Assembly (NCBI GenBank): GCA_003164135.1
Contig: PLSD01000004.1
Location: forward strand, 1-64,000
DNA length: 64,000 nt
Direction: 5' to 3'
From: Acetobacteraceae bacterium
GTDB taxonomy: Bacteria; Pseudomonadota; Alphaproteobacteria; Acetobacterales; Acetobacteraceae
The notes beneath the pieces are model-generated. The model did not search any database, was not told the origin of the DNA, and saw only the letters and a list, made by a program, of their open reading frames with translations. Both the position numbers and the translations under genes were made by a program. Positions 53,091 through 62,395 of this stretch are shown piece after piece; the first letter of the stretch is position 1, and each line of letters starts with the position of its first letter.

Positions 53091-54308
53091 ATGGATGGGA
53101 TACTCACAAAGGTCGTCGGCTTGCTCGTCGTTGCCATTGTCGTTGCACTTGTGGCCCGGCGCTTCCGGCTGCCCTACACGGTAGGTCTGGTCGGTATAGG
53201 AATAGTGCTCGTGCTGACGCGAATGGCCGGAGGAATTGTTCTCACCCATGACTTCATCTTTGACGTCATTCTCCCGCCTTTGTTATTTGAAGCTGCAATC
53301 AACATCCACTGGCCGGATCTTCGGCGGGATTTTCTCCCTGTTTTTACACTCGCCATTTTAGGCACGATCATTTCGGCTGCTGCTGTGGGGTTAGGGATGG
53401 TCTACACGCTAGGCTGGCCTGTTCGATCCGCCACTTTGTTCGGCGTTCTCATTGCCGCGACCGATCCGGTGGCTGTGATTGCCATGTTTAAGGATAACGG
53501 AATTACCGGCAGGCTGCGTCTTCTGACTGAAAGTGAAAGTCTTTTTAATGACGGGGTCGCGGCAGTTCTCTTTACAATCGCCCTCACCTGGGGCCAGGCA
53601 ACGGCAGGCGGACAGATCGCGCCCATTTTTGTGCTGCAAACGCTAGCGCTCACTGTGGGCGGCGGCATCCTCGCAGGTCTCTTATGCGCTGGCGTGGCTT
53701 TAGCCGTAGCCGGTCGAACTTCCGATCATCTCATTGAAAGTACCCTTACAGCCGTGACAGCTTATGGATCATTTCTACTCGCCGAGCATTTTCACTGTTC
53801 TGGTGTTCTAGCTACGCTCACGGCGGGTATTTTAATTGGAAATTTTGGATTTTTAGCCCATGACGATCAAAGTCGCATGTCATCAGTCGGTCGTGAATTT
53901 ACGTTGGCTTTGTGGGAATTCATTACGTTCATAGTAAACTCCCTTATCTTTCTCCTTATAGGAATGAGCGTGGCGATGATCTCGTTCAGCCAGCTTGGTA
54001 TTGCTGCTTTTTTAATAATTATGGCACTTGTTCTGCTGGCACGAGCACTCGCGGTATATCCGTTGTGTTTTCTTTTTATCCGGTCACGCGTGGCAATGTC
54101 TCTTTCAGAACAGCATATCCTTTGGTGGGGTGGGTTGAGGGGGGCTCTCGGATTGGCATTGGCCCTCGCTTTGCCGCCATCGTTCCCGTTCAGAAGTCAA
54201 ATTCTGGTCGCTACATTTGGTGTTGTTTCATTTTCCGTGATTATTCAGGGTCTAACAATGCCTCTTTTGCTCAGAACGCTAGGTTTCGCAAAGGGTACTT
54301 CGATTTAG
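53091..54308 (+). CDS. CPA1-family Na+/H+ antiporter
   Basis: A 405-residue cation/proton antiporter, all membrane, with the conserved AATDPVAVIAMFKD (ion-binding Asp) and ESESLFNDGVAAVLFTIAL (E-x-x-x-NDG block), and WWGGLRGALGLALALALPP near the C-terminus. It lacks the long cytoplasmic tail found in larger CPA1 proteins, so it is a compact form. It would exchange Na+ or K+ for protons and fit the pH-homeostasis neighbourhood. The IS66 insertion just upstream may have changed its expression. Confidence 0.9.
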   Translation: MDGILTKVVGLLVVAIVVALVARRFRLPYTVGLVGIGIVLVLTRMAGGIVLTHDFIFDVILPPLLFEAAINIHWPDLRRDFLPVFTLAILGTIISAAAVGLGMVYTLGWPVRSATLFGVLIAATDPVAVIAMFKDNGITGRLRLLTESESLFNDGVAAVLFTIALTWGQATAGGQIAPIFVLQTLALTVGGGILAGLLCAGVALAVAGRTSDHLIESTLTAVTAYGSFLLAEHFHCSGVLATLTAGILIGNFGFLAHDDQSRMSSVGREFTLALWEFITFIVNSLIFLLIGMSVAMISFSQLGIAAFLIIMALVLLARALAVYPLCFLFIRSRVAMSLSEQHILWWGGLRGALGLALALALPPSFPFRSQILVATFGVVSFSVIIQGLTMPLLLRTLGFAKGTSI

Positions 54309-54449
54309 GGACAACTACTATTGTGACAACCTTAGAGCCGAAACTGGCCTCTTGAACCAAAATGCGCGACTGGAGCCACCTTGATCTTGCCGTTGAGCAA
54401 CCCAGCACTTATAGTTTTGTCGTCATAAGGTTAAGTGGAGGAACGGAAA

Positions 54450-54866
54450 ATGTTCCAACTTATTGAGGGCCTGCCGGCGAGTGTAATCGCGATCGAAGCC
54501 ATAGGCGAAGTAACGGACCAGGACTATCGTGACGTCCTAATTCCAAAGGCCGAGGCAATGATCGCCAAGGGGCCGATCAAGATGCTCTATGTTATCGGAG
54601 AAGATTTTACAGGTTTCAAGCTCGAAGCGCTGTGGGACGACACAGTGTTCGGCATCAAGCACGGGCACGATTTTAGCCATATCGCCGTCGCGGCTGATCA
54701 TGCCTGGCTCCGGGCCATGGTGAGCATGTTCCAGCCATTTTTCCATGGCGAAGTCCGGCTGTTCAGGCTTTCCGAGTTGCCCGCCGCCAAAGACTGGATC
54801 TCAAATGCGAAAGAAGCTGTTTCCTCTATCAGTGCGAGCCCCCGGGGTCCGCGAACGGCTAGTTAA
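54450..54866 (+). CDS. SpoIIAA-like (STAS/SEC14-type) protein
   Basis: A 138-residue member of the SpoIIAA-like family. ATG 54450 is preferred over the GTG at 54435 because GGAGGAACGG stands at the right distance. Typical features are PASVIAIEAIGEVTDQDYRD, then GPIKMLYVIGEDFTGFKLEA and HDFSHIAVAADHAWLRAM. Members bind small lipids or anti-sigma-like partners; no partner is identified. It is at the end of the rightward genes, converging on the MscS gene with 33 bases between stops. Confidence 0.85.
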   Translation: MFQLIEGLPASVIAIEAIGEVTDQDYRDVLIPKAEAMIAKGPIKMLYVIGEDFTGFKLEALWDDTVFGIKHGHDFSHIAVAADHAWLRAMVSMFQPFFHGEVRLFRLSELPAAKDWISNAKEAVSSISASPRGPRTAS

Positions 54867-54899
54867 TCACCACTTTACATCAAGAGAATACCGGCGTGA

Positions 54900-56387
54900 T
54901 TATCCGAGACCGAAGAGTTCTCGCATACGGCTGGCCAGTCTATCGACTAAATTGTTGCCGTGGCCGGCATCCTCAGGATGTTGTTCCAGAAGTTTCTTCC
55001 CCATATCCTCGCGCCGCGCCAGGATATGACTAAGTTCCGCGGTTATTGCCGGCCTCTCCGAAAGAATCGGGGCAAGATCATCCTTCGCGATCTCGTAGAC
55101 GGTTGCCTTCGTCAGCGCCTTGATCTTGAACCTCGCAGAGGCTCCAGTCAGCAACCCTGCCTCACCGAAGCTGTCACCGGGGCCAAGCCTGACCACCTCT
55201 TTTTCTCCTGTCTCACGATCTTGCAACGCGACCAGCACTCCAGAGCTCAGAATCGCTAGCGCCTGGGCCACGGCCCCCGGTTCAACGACAATTTCCCCGG
55301 CTTTATAAATCCGGCGCTTCAATTTTGGGGCAAGAGCAATCCGCTCATCGTCTGAGAGCGGCACAAAGATTGGCAGGTTTTCGAGTAGCCGCCTAGGTAT
55401 GTCTTTGGGATCCTGCCGGGTAAGACGCGGCGCCAGGACGATCGGACTTTCCGTAGGTGGAGCAAGACGGATACCGGCCGCCGCGCAATGGCGATGCACC
55501 AGATCGAAGACCTCGTTTTGAGCTTCAGAACCATTTTCGATCGCGGACACAAAAAATTGCACCTCGCATTCCAGGGCCGCAGCATCGAGTGACCGAATCG
55601 ACACTGACGGCGCCGGTACCCGGAGTATCCGATTGCAGCTCAACAACGCGGTCTCCAGTATGGCGCACTCACGCGAGGGCGCGATTGTCGGTTCCAGCCT
55701 GATAACGATCGTAAGGCCGTGCGCCTTTGTCGGATGGCTGGCGTTGGTGAGTTTTCCCTTGGCGATGACGCTATTCGGGACGGTGGCTAGGTCATTGCTA
55801 CCGGTAAGGATCTGTGTTGCTCGCCAGTTCGTCTCGATAACTCGCCCCTGGAGACCATCATCGAGGATCACCCAATCGCCCGGGGAATATGGCTTGGCAA
55901 TATTAAGAACAATACCCGAAAAGACGTCGCCGAGCGTGCTTTGCAGTGCGAGACCAAGCACAATGGCGATGACGCCGGATGCCGCGAGCAGGCCGCTGAC
56001 AGGCATGTCGAATACATATGAGATGATGGCAAAGACTGCGCCGACATAGACAACGCCGGAAAAGAGATCCTGAACGATCCGCGTTTCCCTGAGGCGCCGT
56101 TCGAAGACCGCGTGGAAGGCGCCAACCGCCAACCACGCCGCCGCCAGCCACCAGATGATCTTGAATACGCTGGTTACAATATGTGTGGCTGTGTGATCGA
56201 GTGCCGGGGTCGGGACCGACGGTACAATTCCCGCAATCAGGAGCATTATGGTGAAACCGGCAAAGGACGAAATCTGGCACAGCAACCGCCCTACCGGGCG
56301 GTTGCTGAAGATGAGCGACGTCGCCAGGAAGCCTACCAAAAGGAAGGCTCCGGCGAACACCAGTGAGGCGAAGGGCAGTTGGATCAT
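54900..56387 (-). CDS. MscS-type mechanosensitive channel with cyclic-nucleotide-binding domain
   Basis: A 495-residue protein. Four to five N-terminal helices are followed by an MscS pore and beta domain (VLGLALQSTLGDVFSGIVLN, PYSPGDWVILDDG, NWRATQILTGSNDLATVPNS). The C-terminal 130 residues form a Crp-like cNMP-binding domain (FVPLSDDERIALAPKLKRR, VRLGPGDSFGEAGLLTGASA). GEAGLLTG and the shortened phosphate cassette suggest nucleotide or ligand control. It resembles cyanobacterial and proteobacterial bCNG channels. It would release ions on osmotic downshock or in response to a nucleotide signal. Upstream 56388-56686 shows no gene. Confidence 0.88.
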   Translation of the reverse strand: MIQLPFASLVFAGAFLLVGFLATSLIFSNRPVGRLLCQISSFAGFTIMLLIAGIVPSVPTPALDHTATHIVTSVFKIIWWLAAAWLAVGAFHAVFERRLRETRIVQDLFSGVVYVGAVFAIISYVFDMPVSGLLAASGVIAIVLGLALQSTLGDVFSGIVLNIAKPYSPGDWVILDDGLQGRVIETNWRATQILTGSNDLATVPNSVIAKGKLTNASHPTKAHGLTIVIRLEPTIAPSRECAILETALLSCNRILRVPAPSVSIRSLDAAALECEVQFFVSAIENGSEAQNEVFDLVHRHCAAAGIRLAPPTESPIVLAPRLTRQDPKDIPRRLLENLPIFVPLSDDERIALAPKLKRRIYKAGEIVVEPGAVAQALAILSSGVLVALQDRETGEKEVVRLGPGDSFGEAGLLTGASARFKIKALTKATVYEIAKDDLAPILSERPAITAELSHILARREDMGKKLLEQHPEDAGHGNNLVDRLASRMRELFGLG

Positions 56388-56686
56388 TTGTGAAGTTTAG
56401 CAGATCGGAAGGCAGTCATCTATCGCAATTCCACCAACACGGACCAGAGTCTGATTCGTGTCAACTTTGTTCGTGAACCTCAATTAATCAAACTAAAAAA
56501 CTATAACACGAAATATTATGGAAGCCGGCAAACATGAAATGATGCGTCGCCTTTCTAGGAATCTTTTAAATATCAATAAAAGATCAATAAGTGAATTTGA
56601 CGGTCAGCAGTGGAATGATGTGATCGTGGCGATTTGGGATTGCTTTGAGGTGGCGTAGGAAGGTGCGAACGTAAAATGATCGTATC

Positions 56687-57415
56687 CTAATGTTCTGACA
56701 ACAATGCTGCTTCGAAGGTGTTTTCATCTGTGAGCTCAACACATTGAGGTGTGACCAAGCGAATGATCCCCTGTCGATTGAGTTGATTTAGATTACGGCT
56801 GACGGTCTCAATCGCAAGCCCCGCATAGTTTGCAATATCCGCACGGCTCATTGGTAGATGAATCTGCTGTGTCTTTTGTTCAGAAGATTCGCCGTGCATC
56901 TTTAAAAGATTGATTAGCATTAAGAGCCTTTTCTTCGCGCTAGATTGGGATAGCACAATGGCATGCTGCCGTGCCAGCCATAACTCGTGAATGGTTTTAG
57001 TCAGAAAATAAAAATGCAGATTTGGGTTGGACCGCAATAACGTTTCCAGTGCAGAAATCGGCAGGTGAAAGGCTGTCACCGGCGTAATTGCCTTGACAGT
57101 GTTGATGTAACGGCCATTTTCCGCGAATCCAATGAGGTCATTGGCAGAGAAAAAACCCTGAATGATCTTCTTACCGTTCGGCATAAAGTTAAAAGCCTTT
57201 ACCACACCGGAAGCGATGTTGAGGAGACAGGTGGCTTCGTCATCCTCATGAATCAGGCAATCGCTGGCATTATAATGGCGGACCGAAGCGATCGACGCTA
57301 GTTTCAGCCGGTCCTCTTCACTCAAAAGCGGCTTGAATGGGCCGATGTTACCTGGACGCATCGGCACAGCGCTGATATTCGGACTGCCACCAAAAAATCT
57401 ATTAAAATCAGTCAT
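56687..57415 (-). CDS. Crp/Fnr-family transcription regulator, FixK-like
   Basis: A 242-residue regulator. It has an N-terminal cupin (CLIHEDDEATCLLNIASGVV, FFSANDLIGFAENGRYI), a long dimer helix and a C-terminal winged helix (RADIANYAGLAIETVSRNLN, QLNRQGIIRL). The recognition helix ETVSRNL holds the E-x-x-S-R set that reads TGAT half-sites. There are no N-terminal cysteines for an FNR-type [4Fe-4S] cluster, so it is FixK-like or senses by another route. It is the only such regulator here, and the boxes at 15948, 16192, 29149 and 43817 fit its expected specificity. The link is inferred. Confidence 0.87.
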   Translation of the reverse strand: MTDFNRFFGGSPNISAVPMRPGNIGPFKPLLSEEDRLKLASIASVRHYNASDCLIHEDDEATCLLNIASGVVKAFNFMPNGKKIIQGFFSANDLIGFAENGRYINTVKAITPVTAFHLPISALETLLRSNPNLHFYFLTKTIHELWLARQHAIVLSQSSAKKRLLMLINLLKMHGESSEQKTQQIHLPMSRADIANYAGLAIETVSRNLNQLNRQGIIRLVTPQCVELTDENTFEAALLSEH

Positions 57416-57589
57416 GATACACTCTTAGTTGATATTTTTCGTATTGCACGCCCCTCTACCCATCATGAACGAAAAAGTGGCCGCATTTAAGGGCTTTTGA
57501 GAACTGGGCGAGAATTTTTTTGTCCCCCTATGGAGAACCTAATTCTGGGAGGCACGAACGTAGCGCGGCGCAATTAACATTCATCGAAA

Positions 57590-58000
57590 ATCCCTCGTCT
57601 ATCTTGATCCGGTCGATATGGAGATCAGGGACATAGGTTTCCCTTGCCTTGCGGCCCAGTGTCTCAGGCGTGTCCGGGCCACTACCTGTCTTCACCTGGT
57701 CGCCGCGCCCTTGTGACACGGGAAACGCAACACCACGCTCCCCGACACTCGCAAGTTCGGCCGACAAATCGGTGAGCCGGTGCGCGCTGACATGCACAAC
57801 ATCTCCTTCCCGCGGCACCCGCCCATAGACGGCCATCATGCCCGATGAACGGATAATCCGGCGCCGTTTCTCGTAAAGGTCTGGCCAATTGGATGCGCCC
57901 GCAGGCTCAAGCCCATATGCACATAATCCTCTACCACCTCCCGTCCGCCTCGGCGATTTGCACGAGTGCCGCCGCCGGCACACTCAGCAGAGGGCGGCCT
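57590..58000 (-). pseudogene. dnaE2: Error-prone DNA polymerase DnaE2, C-terminal remnant
   Basis: The minus strand encodes NWPDLYEKRRRIIRSSGMMA, YGRVPREGDVVHVSAHRL, TDLSAELASVGERGVAFPVS and YVPDLHIDRIKI, the OB-fold and C-terminal tail of DnaE2. A second frame just upstream holds REVVEDYVHMGLSLRAHP, the preceding DnaE2 segment, with about 60 residues missing between them. The polymerase domain is absent. This is a decayed fragment with at least one deletion and a frame change, stranded beside the Cu-ATPase. Confidence 0.72.
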
Positions 58001-58094
58001 GACCGTCTCGGCTCTTTCGCGATGACAATGCTCTGTCAGCCGAATGTGGTGTGCGGCCAGCGCGCCAGGCCCGGATACCCCAGACGCCTGGGGT

Positions 58095-60461
58095 TCACAA
58101 TCGGGCTGCCTTGAGCCGCAGCGCGTTGCCAATGACGGATACGGAGCTCAGCGACATCGCCAGCGCGGCCACCACCGGGCTAAGCAGGATGCCGAAGGAG
58201 GGGTAGAGCACGCCCGCAGCCACCGGGATTCCGATCGCGTTGTAGGCGAAGGCAAACACAAGGTTCTCCCGGATGTTGCCCATGGTCGCGCGGCTGAGGG
58301 CGCGGGCGCGGACAATGCCGGCGAGATCGCCTTTGACCAGCGTGACGCCGGCACTCTGGATCGCAACCTCCGTGCCCGTTCCCATCGCGATGCCCACATC
58401 GGCCTCAGCCAGCGCGGGTGCGTCGTTCACGCCATCGCCGGCCATGGCGACAATCCTGCCATCGGCGCGCAGTTTGCGAACGATGCGGTTCTTGTCTTCG
58501 GGCAGGACATCTGCCTCGACATCGTCAATGCCAAGCTGCCGGGCGACGGCTTCAGCCGTGGTTCGATTATCGCCGGTGAGCATCACAATATGGATGCCAT
58601 CCGCGCGCAGGCTATCAAGAGCGGTGCGCGTGGTCGCCTTAATGGGGTCCGCGATCGCAATGATGCCTCCAGGCTTACCATCCACGCCGATCAAAAGAAC
58701 GGTGGCGCTTTCGCCGCGGAGTTCATCGGCTTTTCCGGCGAAGTCACCCAGGTCGATCCCCTGGTCTGCCATCAGCTTGGCGTTGCCGAGCGCCACGGCC
58801 CGCCCGGCGACCTTGCCGGTCACACCCTTGCCGGTTGCGGAACTGAAACCGCTTAGCTCTTCTGCAGCGATCCCTTTCTCCATGGCTGCCTTAACAATCG
58901 CGGCGGCCAGTGGATGCTCGCTCAACTGCTCCAGGCTTGCGGCGAGACGCAATACATCGCCTTCGCTCAGCCCGTTGGCGGGAATCACTGCAGTCACCTT
59001 GGGCTTGCCCTCGGTCAGTGTGCCGGTCTTATCCACGACCAGCGTGTTGACCTTCTCCATCCGCTCCAGTGACTCTGCCGACTTGATGAGCACGCCGGCG
59101 CCAGCACCTTTGCCGACTCCGACCATAATCGACATCGGAGTGGCCAACCCGAGTGCGCAGGGGCAGGCGATGATGACAACGGACACCGCCGCGATGAGCG
59201 CGTAGGAGAATGCCGGCGGGGGGCCCCACACCGCCCAGCCCGCAAAGGCCGCAATGGCGATGGCCAGTACCGCCGGGACGAAATAGCCCGCGACCGTGTC
59301 GGCAATGCGCTGGATGGGCGCGCGGCTGCGCTGCGCCTCGGCGACCATGGCGACGATGCGCGCAAGCACGGTACCGGCGCCAACCGTCTCGGCGCGGATG
59401 ATGAGCGCGCCGGTGCCATTGACGGTACCGCCGATGACCTTGTCCCCCGGCGCCCTTTGCGTGGGCATGGATTCGCCCGTAACCATGGACTCATCAACAG
59501 CGCTTTTGCCGTCCAACACCACGCCATCTACGGGAATGCCGTCGCCTGGACGGACGCGCAACCGATCTCCGACCTTGACCGCCTCCAGCGGGATTTCTTC
59601 ATCATCGCCGCCGTCACGCAAACGGCGCGCGCTCTTGGGCGCGAGGTTGAGTAGGGCACGGATGGCACCCCCGGTTTGGTCGCGCGCCCGCAGTTCGAGC
59701 ACCTGGCCGAGCAGGACCAGAACCGTGATGACGGCGGCAGCCTCGTAATAGACGGGAACGGCGCCGCCCATTGTCCGAAAGCCCGGCGGGAAGACTTCAG
59801 GGATGAAGGTAGCTGCAAGGCTGTAGAGGTAGGCGGTGCCGGTACCCAGCGAGATGAGCGTGAACATGTTGAGGTGGCGGCTGACCAGCGAAGCCCAGCC
59901 ACGCTCGAAGAAAGGCCATCCAGCCCACAGGATAACAGGCGTCGCCAGTACGAATTGTATCCAGGTGGAGAGGACGGGCGGCACGAAGGTCTCCAGCTTT
60001 AGGCCAGGGATGTGGGTGCCCATTTCGAGGATGAAGACCGGCAGGGTAAGCACAAGGCCGACCCAGAAGCGCCGGGTCATGTCGGCGCGTTCGTGGTTCG
60101 GCTCCACCGTTCCGGATATCTCCAAAGGTTCGAGCGTCATGCCGCAGATGGGGCAATTTCCCGGCCGCCCCTTGCGGATTTTCAGGTGCATGGGGCAGGT
60201 GTAGATAACACCGGCCTTGGAGGGTCCAGGCGTTGCGGTCTTGGGCTTAAGATAGGGCTTAAAATATGTGTTAGGGTCTGCTTCGAACTTGGCCTGGCAG
60301 CCAGCCGAGCAAAAGTGAAAAATCGTCCCGCCATGGTCGAAGCGGTGCTTCGATGTCGCGGGGTTCACCGCCATACCGCAGACCGGGTCTGTGGTCGGAG
60401 CATTTTCAATCACGGCCTTTGCCCCCGAAAACGCGTCATGACTTGCGGCCACGGAACGCAA
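58095..60461 (-). CDS. copA: Cu+-exporting P1B-type ATPase with YHS-like N-terminus
   Basis: A 788-residue heavy-metal ATPase that exports Cu+ (or Ag+). The N-terminus has a YHS-type segment (TDPVCGMAVNPATSKHRF, FCSAGCQAKFEAD) and CPMHLKIRKG then CPICGMTLEPLE. The membrane metal site is the CPC motif in IIACPCALGLATP; phospho-Asp is in VVDKTGTLTEGK, and [20 protein letters not shown] follows. No ATG is near, so the start is TTG 60461 or GTG 60452, inside the small upstream gene. The end differs from a CopZ-bearing cluster: no copZ or cueR gene is adjacent. The family is certain. Confidence 0.92.
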   Translation of the reverse strand: MRSVAASHDAFSGAKAVIENAPTTDPVCGMAVNPATSKHRFDHGGTIFHFCSAGCQAKFEADPNTYFKPYLKPKTATPGPSKAGVIYTCPMHLKIRKGRPGNCPICGMTLEPLEISGTVEPNHERADMTRRFWVGLVLTLPVFILEMGTHIPGLKLETFVPPVLSTWIQFVLATPVILWAGWPFFERGWASLVSRHLNMFTLISLGTGTAYLYSLAATFIPEVFPPGFRTMGGAVPVYYEAAAVITVLVLLGQVLELRARDQTGGAIRALLNLAPKSARRLRDGGDDEEIPLEAVKVGDRLRVRPGDGIPVDGVVLDGKSAVDESMVTGESMPTQRAPGDKVIGGTVNGTGALIIRAETVGAGTVLARIVAMVAEAQRSRAPIQRIADTVAGYFVPAVLAIAIAAFAGWAVWGPPPAFSYALIAAVSVVIIACPCALGLATPMSIMVGVGKGAGAGVLIKSAESLERMEKVNTLVVDKTGTLTEGKPKVTAVIPANGLSEGDVLRLAASLEQLSEHPLAAAIVKAAMEKGIAAEELSGFSSATGKGVTGKVAGRAVALGNAKLMADQGIDLGDFAGKADELRGESATVLLIGVDGKPGGIIAIADPIKATTRTALDSLRADGIHIVMLTGDNRTTAEAVARQLGIDDVEADVLPEDKNRIVRKLRADGRIVAMAGDGVNDAPALAEADVGIAMGTGTEVAIQSAGVTLVKGDLAGIVRARALSRATMGNIRENLVFAFAYNAIGIPVAAGVLYPSFGILLSPVVAALAMSLSSVSVIGNALRLKAARL

Positions 60462-60564
60462 AAACCACGATCGCCACGATGGCTACAAAGATCAGAATAC
60501 AAAGCCCTCCGTAGCCGCCGAGCCCCCAACCCATCATCCCCCATCCGCCGGTGTTGCTAAACAT
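60436..60564 (-). CDS. 42-residue glycine-rich membrane peptide upstream of copA
   Basis: ATG 60564 to TGA 60436. The product starts MFSNTGGWGMMGWGLGGYGG, then has one hydrophobic helix (CILIFVAIVAIVVFAF) and a basic end (RGRKS). Met and Gly repeats with a single helix resemble the tiny proteins often found beside copper ATPases. It overlaps the copA start by about 26 bases, so the two are translated together. It may be a copper-related membrane peptide; Met-rich termini can bind Cu+. Confidence 0.6.
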   Translation of the reverse strand: MFSNTGGWGMMGWGLGGYGGLCILIFVAIVAIVVFAFRGRKS

Positions 60565-60754
60565 TTTCGTTGTCCCCTAAATGCAAATTGCCAAATTGGT
60601 GCGAATGGCCGTCCAATGCACATCGGACCAAATATTTTCATGGTTCATTCGGGTTCCCTCCACTCCCGCAGCATTTTCCCATCCGCTAAAGTAATTTTAG
60701 CAGGAGTCCAAAGCAATAAGCTTCGATAATTGCCTTTGCACAGAAGGTAGAATG

Positions 60755-62380
60755 CTAGCGTCCCCGCATCTGCCTGTAACGGATGATCAACGCGTTGGTT
60801 GATACGTCGTGAGAAAGTGTTGGCTCCGCACAGTGGCTCAATTCTGGAATGATGCGGCTGGCCATGACCTTCCCTAACTCGCCGCCCCACTGGTCGAAGC
60901 TATCGATCGCCCAGATCGCGCCCTGGGTGAAAACGCTATGCTCGTATAACGCCACCAGGCTGCCAAGTGTCTTTGGATCAAGTGTATTAGCGAGAATCAT
61001 ATTGGTGGGGCGGTTGCCCTCCATGGCGCGAAAGGGCGTCTGGAAGACTGGAGAGCCCTCGGCTATCAGTTCCTCAGCCGTTCGGCCAAAAGCCAATGCC
61101 TCTGCCTGCGCGAATAGATTGGCCATCAATAGATCATGCTGTTCGGTAAATGGACTAAGCGGTTGACAAAAACCGATCATGTCGCAGGGAATTAACTTCG
61201 TGCCCTGGTGGAGAAGTTGATAAAACGAGTGCTGGCCGTCGGTACCTGGCTCTCCCCATATGATCGGGCCGGTTTGATAGTTTACAACATGTCCATCCAA
61301 ATCGACATGCTTGCCGTTACTCTCCATCTGCAATTGCTGGAGATAGGCCGGAAGGCGCGCGAGATGCGCGGCGTAAGGCATGATCCCAATGGTCTGGGCG
61401 CCGAAGAAATTATTGTACCAGACGCTGAGAAGCCCCAGCAGCAATGGCAGGTTGCGGGCCGGGGGGGCGGTCCGGAAATGCTCATCCATGGCGTGAAAGC
61501 CGGATAGCATGGCGCTAAAATTATCCGGTCCTACCGCGATCATTGTCGAGAGGCCAATGGCGCTATCCATCGAATAACGCCCGCCGACCCAGTCCCAGAA
61601 GCCGAAAATATTAGCGCGGTCGATACCAAATTTCGTTACGCCCTCTATATTGGTTGAGACCGCTGCAAAATGCTTCGCGACAGCAGCTTCGGAGCCAAGC
61701 TTTTGCACGAGCCAGGCGCGTGCAGTCGCTGCGTTGGTCATCGTCTCCAGCGTCGTGAAAGTTTTGGAGCAGATAATGAACAGAGTCTCCTCGGCGTCCA
61801 AATCGAGTGTGGCCTCATTGAAATCCGCGCCGTCCACATTGGCGACAAATCGGAAAGTCATCGACCGATCGCCAAATGATCGCAACGCGCGGTAAGCCAT
61901 TTCCGGTCCCAAGTAGGATCCACCGATGCCGATGTTCACGACGTTACGGATGCGTTTGCCGGTGTGGCCGGTAAAGGTGCCGCTACGCAGACGTGTGGAG
62001 AAAGACGCCATGGCGTCAAGCACTTGATGCACGCCGGCCACGACATCGGCCCCCTTAACCTTAATGCGGATGCCCCGTGGCGCGCGCAAGGCAATATGGA
62101 GCGCCGCACGATGTTCGGTGGTGTTGATCATCTCGCCAGCAAACATCGCATCTCGCCGTTTCGTAACGCCGCGCTCTTCCGCAAGCTGGAGCAACAGGCG
62201 TATCGTCTCACCGGTGATTCGATTTTTCGAGTAATCCAGAAAAAGACCGGCACCCTCGGCCGAGAAGCACTTTGCGCGGCCGGGATCATCGGCGAACAAG
62301 GTGCGCAGATGCTCATCCTTGATTTTCGCATGATGCGTTGCCAGCTCTTTCCAGGCCGGAGTGGCGGTGAGGGTTGTCAT
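60755..62380 (-). CDS. pgi: Glucose-6-phosphate isomerase
   Basis: A 541-residue enzyme interconverting glucose 6-phosphate and fructose 6-phosphate. Motifs: [52 protein letters not shown] and the C-terminal [14 protein letters not shown]. It is intact and ends in [11 protein letters not shown]. It starts 15 bases after tal in the same leftward operon, linking the pentose phosphate branch to glycogen synthesis 45 kb away. Confidence 0.95.
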   Translation of the reverse strand: MTTLTATPAWKELATHHAKIKDEHLRTLFADDPGRAKCFSAEGAGLFLDYSKNRITGETIRLLLQLAEERGVTKRRDAMFAGEMINTTEHRAALHIALRAPRGIRIKVKGADVVAGVHQVLDAMASFSTRLRSGTFTGHTGKRIRNVVNIGIGGSYLGPEMAYRALRSFGDRSMTFRFVANVDGADFNEATLDLDAEETLFIICSKTFTTLETMTNAATARAWLVQKLGSEAAVAKHFAAVSTNIEGVTKFGIDRANIFGFWDWVGGRYSMDSAIGLSTMIAVGPDNFSAMLSGFHAMDEHFRTAPPARNLPLLLGLLSVWYNNFFGAQTIGIMPYAAHLARLPAYLQQLQMESNGKHVDLDGHVVNYQTGPIIWGEPGTDGQHSFYQLLHQGTKLIPCDMIGFCQPLSPFTEQHDLLMANLFAQAEALAFGRTAEELIAEGSPVFQTPFRAMEGNRPTNMILANTLDPKTLGSLVALYEHSVFTQGAIWAIDSFDQWGGELGKVMASRIIPELSHCAEPTLSHDVSTNALIIRYRQMRGR

Positions 62381-62395
62381 CGGCGTCTCCCGGAT

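Noticed and set aside
53912-54355. Open frame within and beyond the CPA1 antiporter gene
   Set aside because: It is a shifted frame over an intact transporter gene; its composition (Cys, Arg, Gly, Ser) is not protein-like and its start has no ribosome site.
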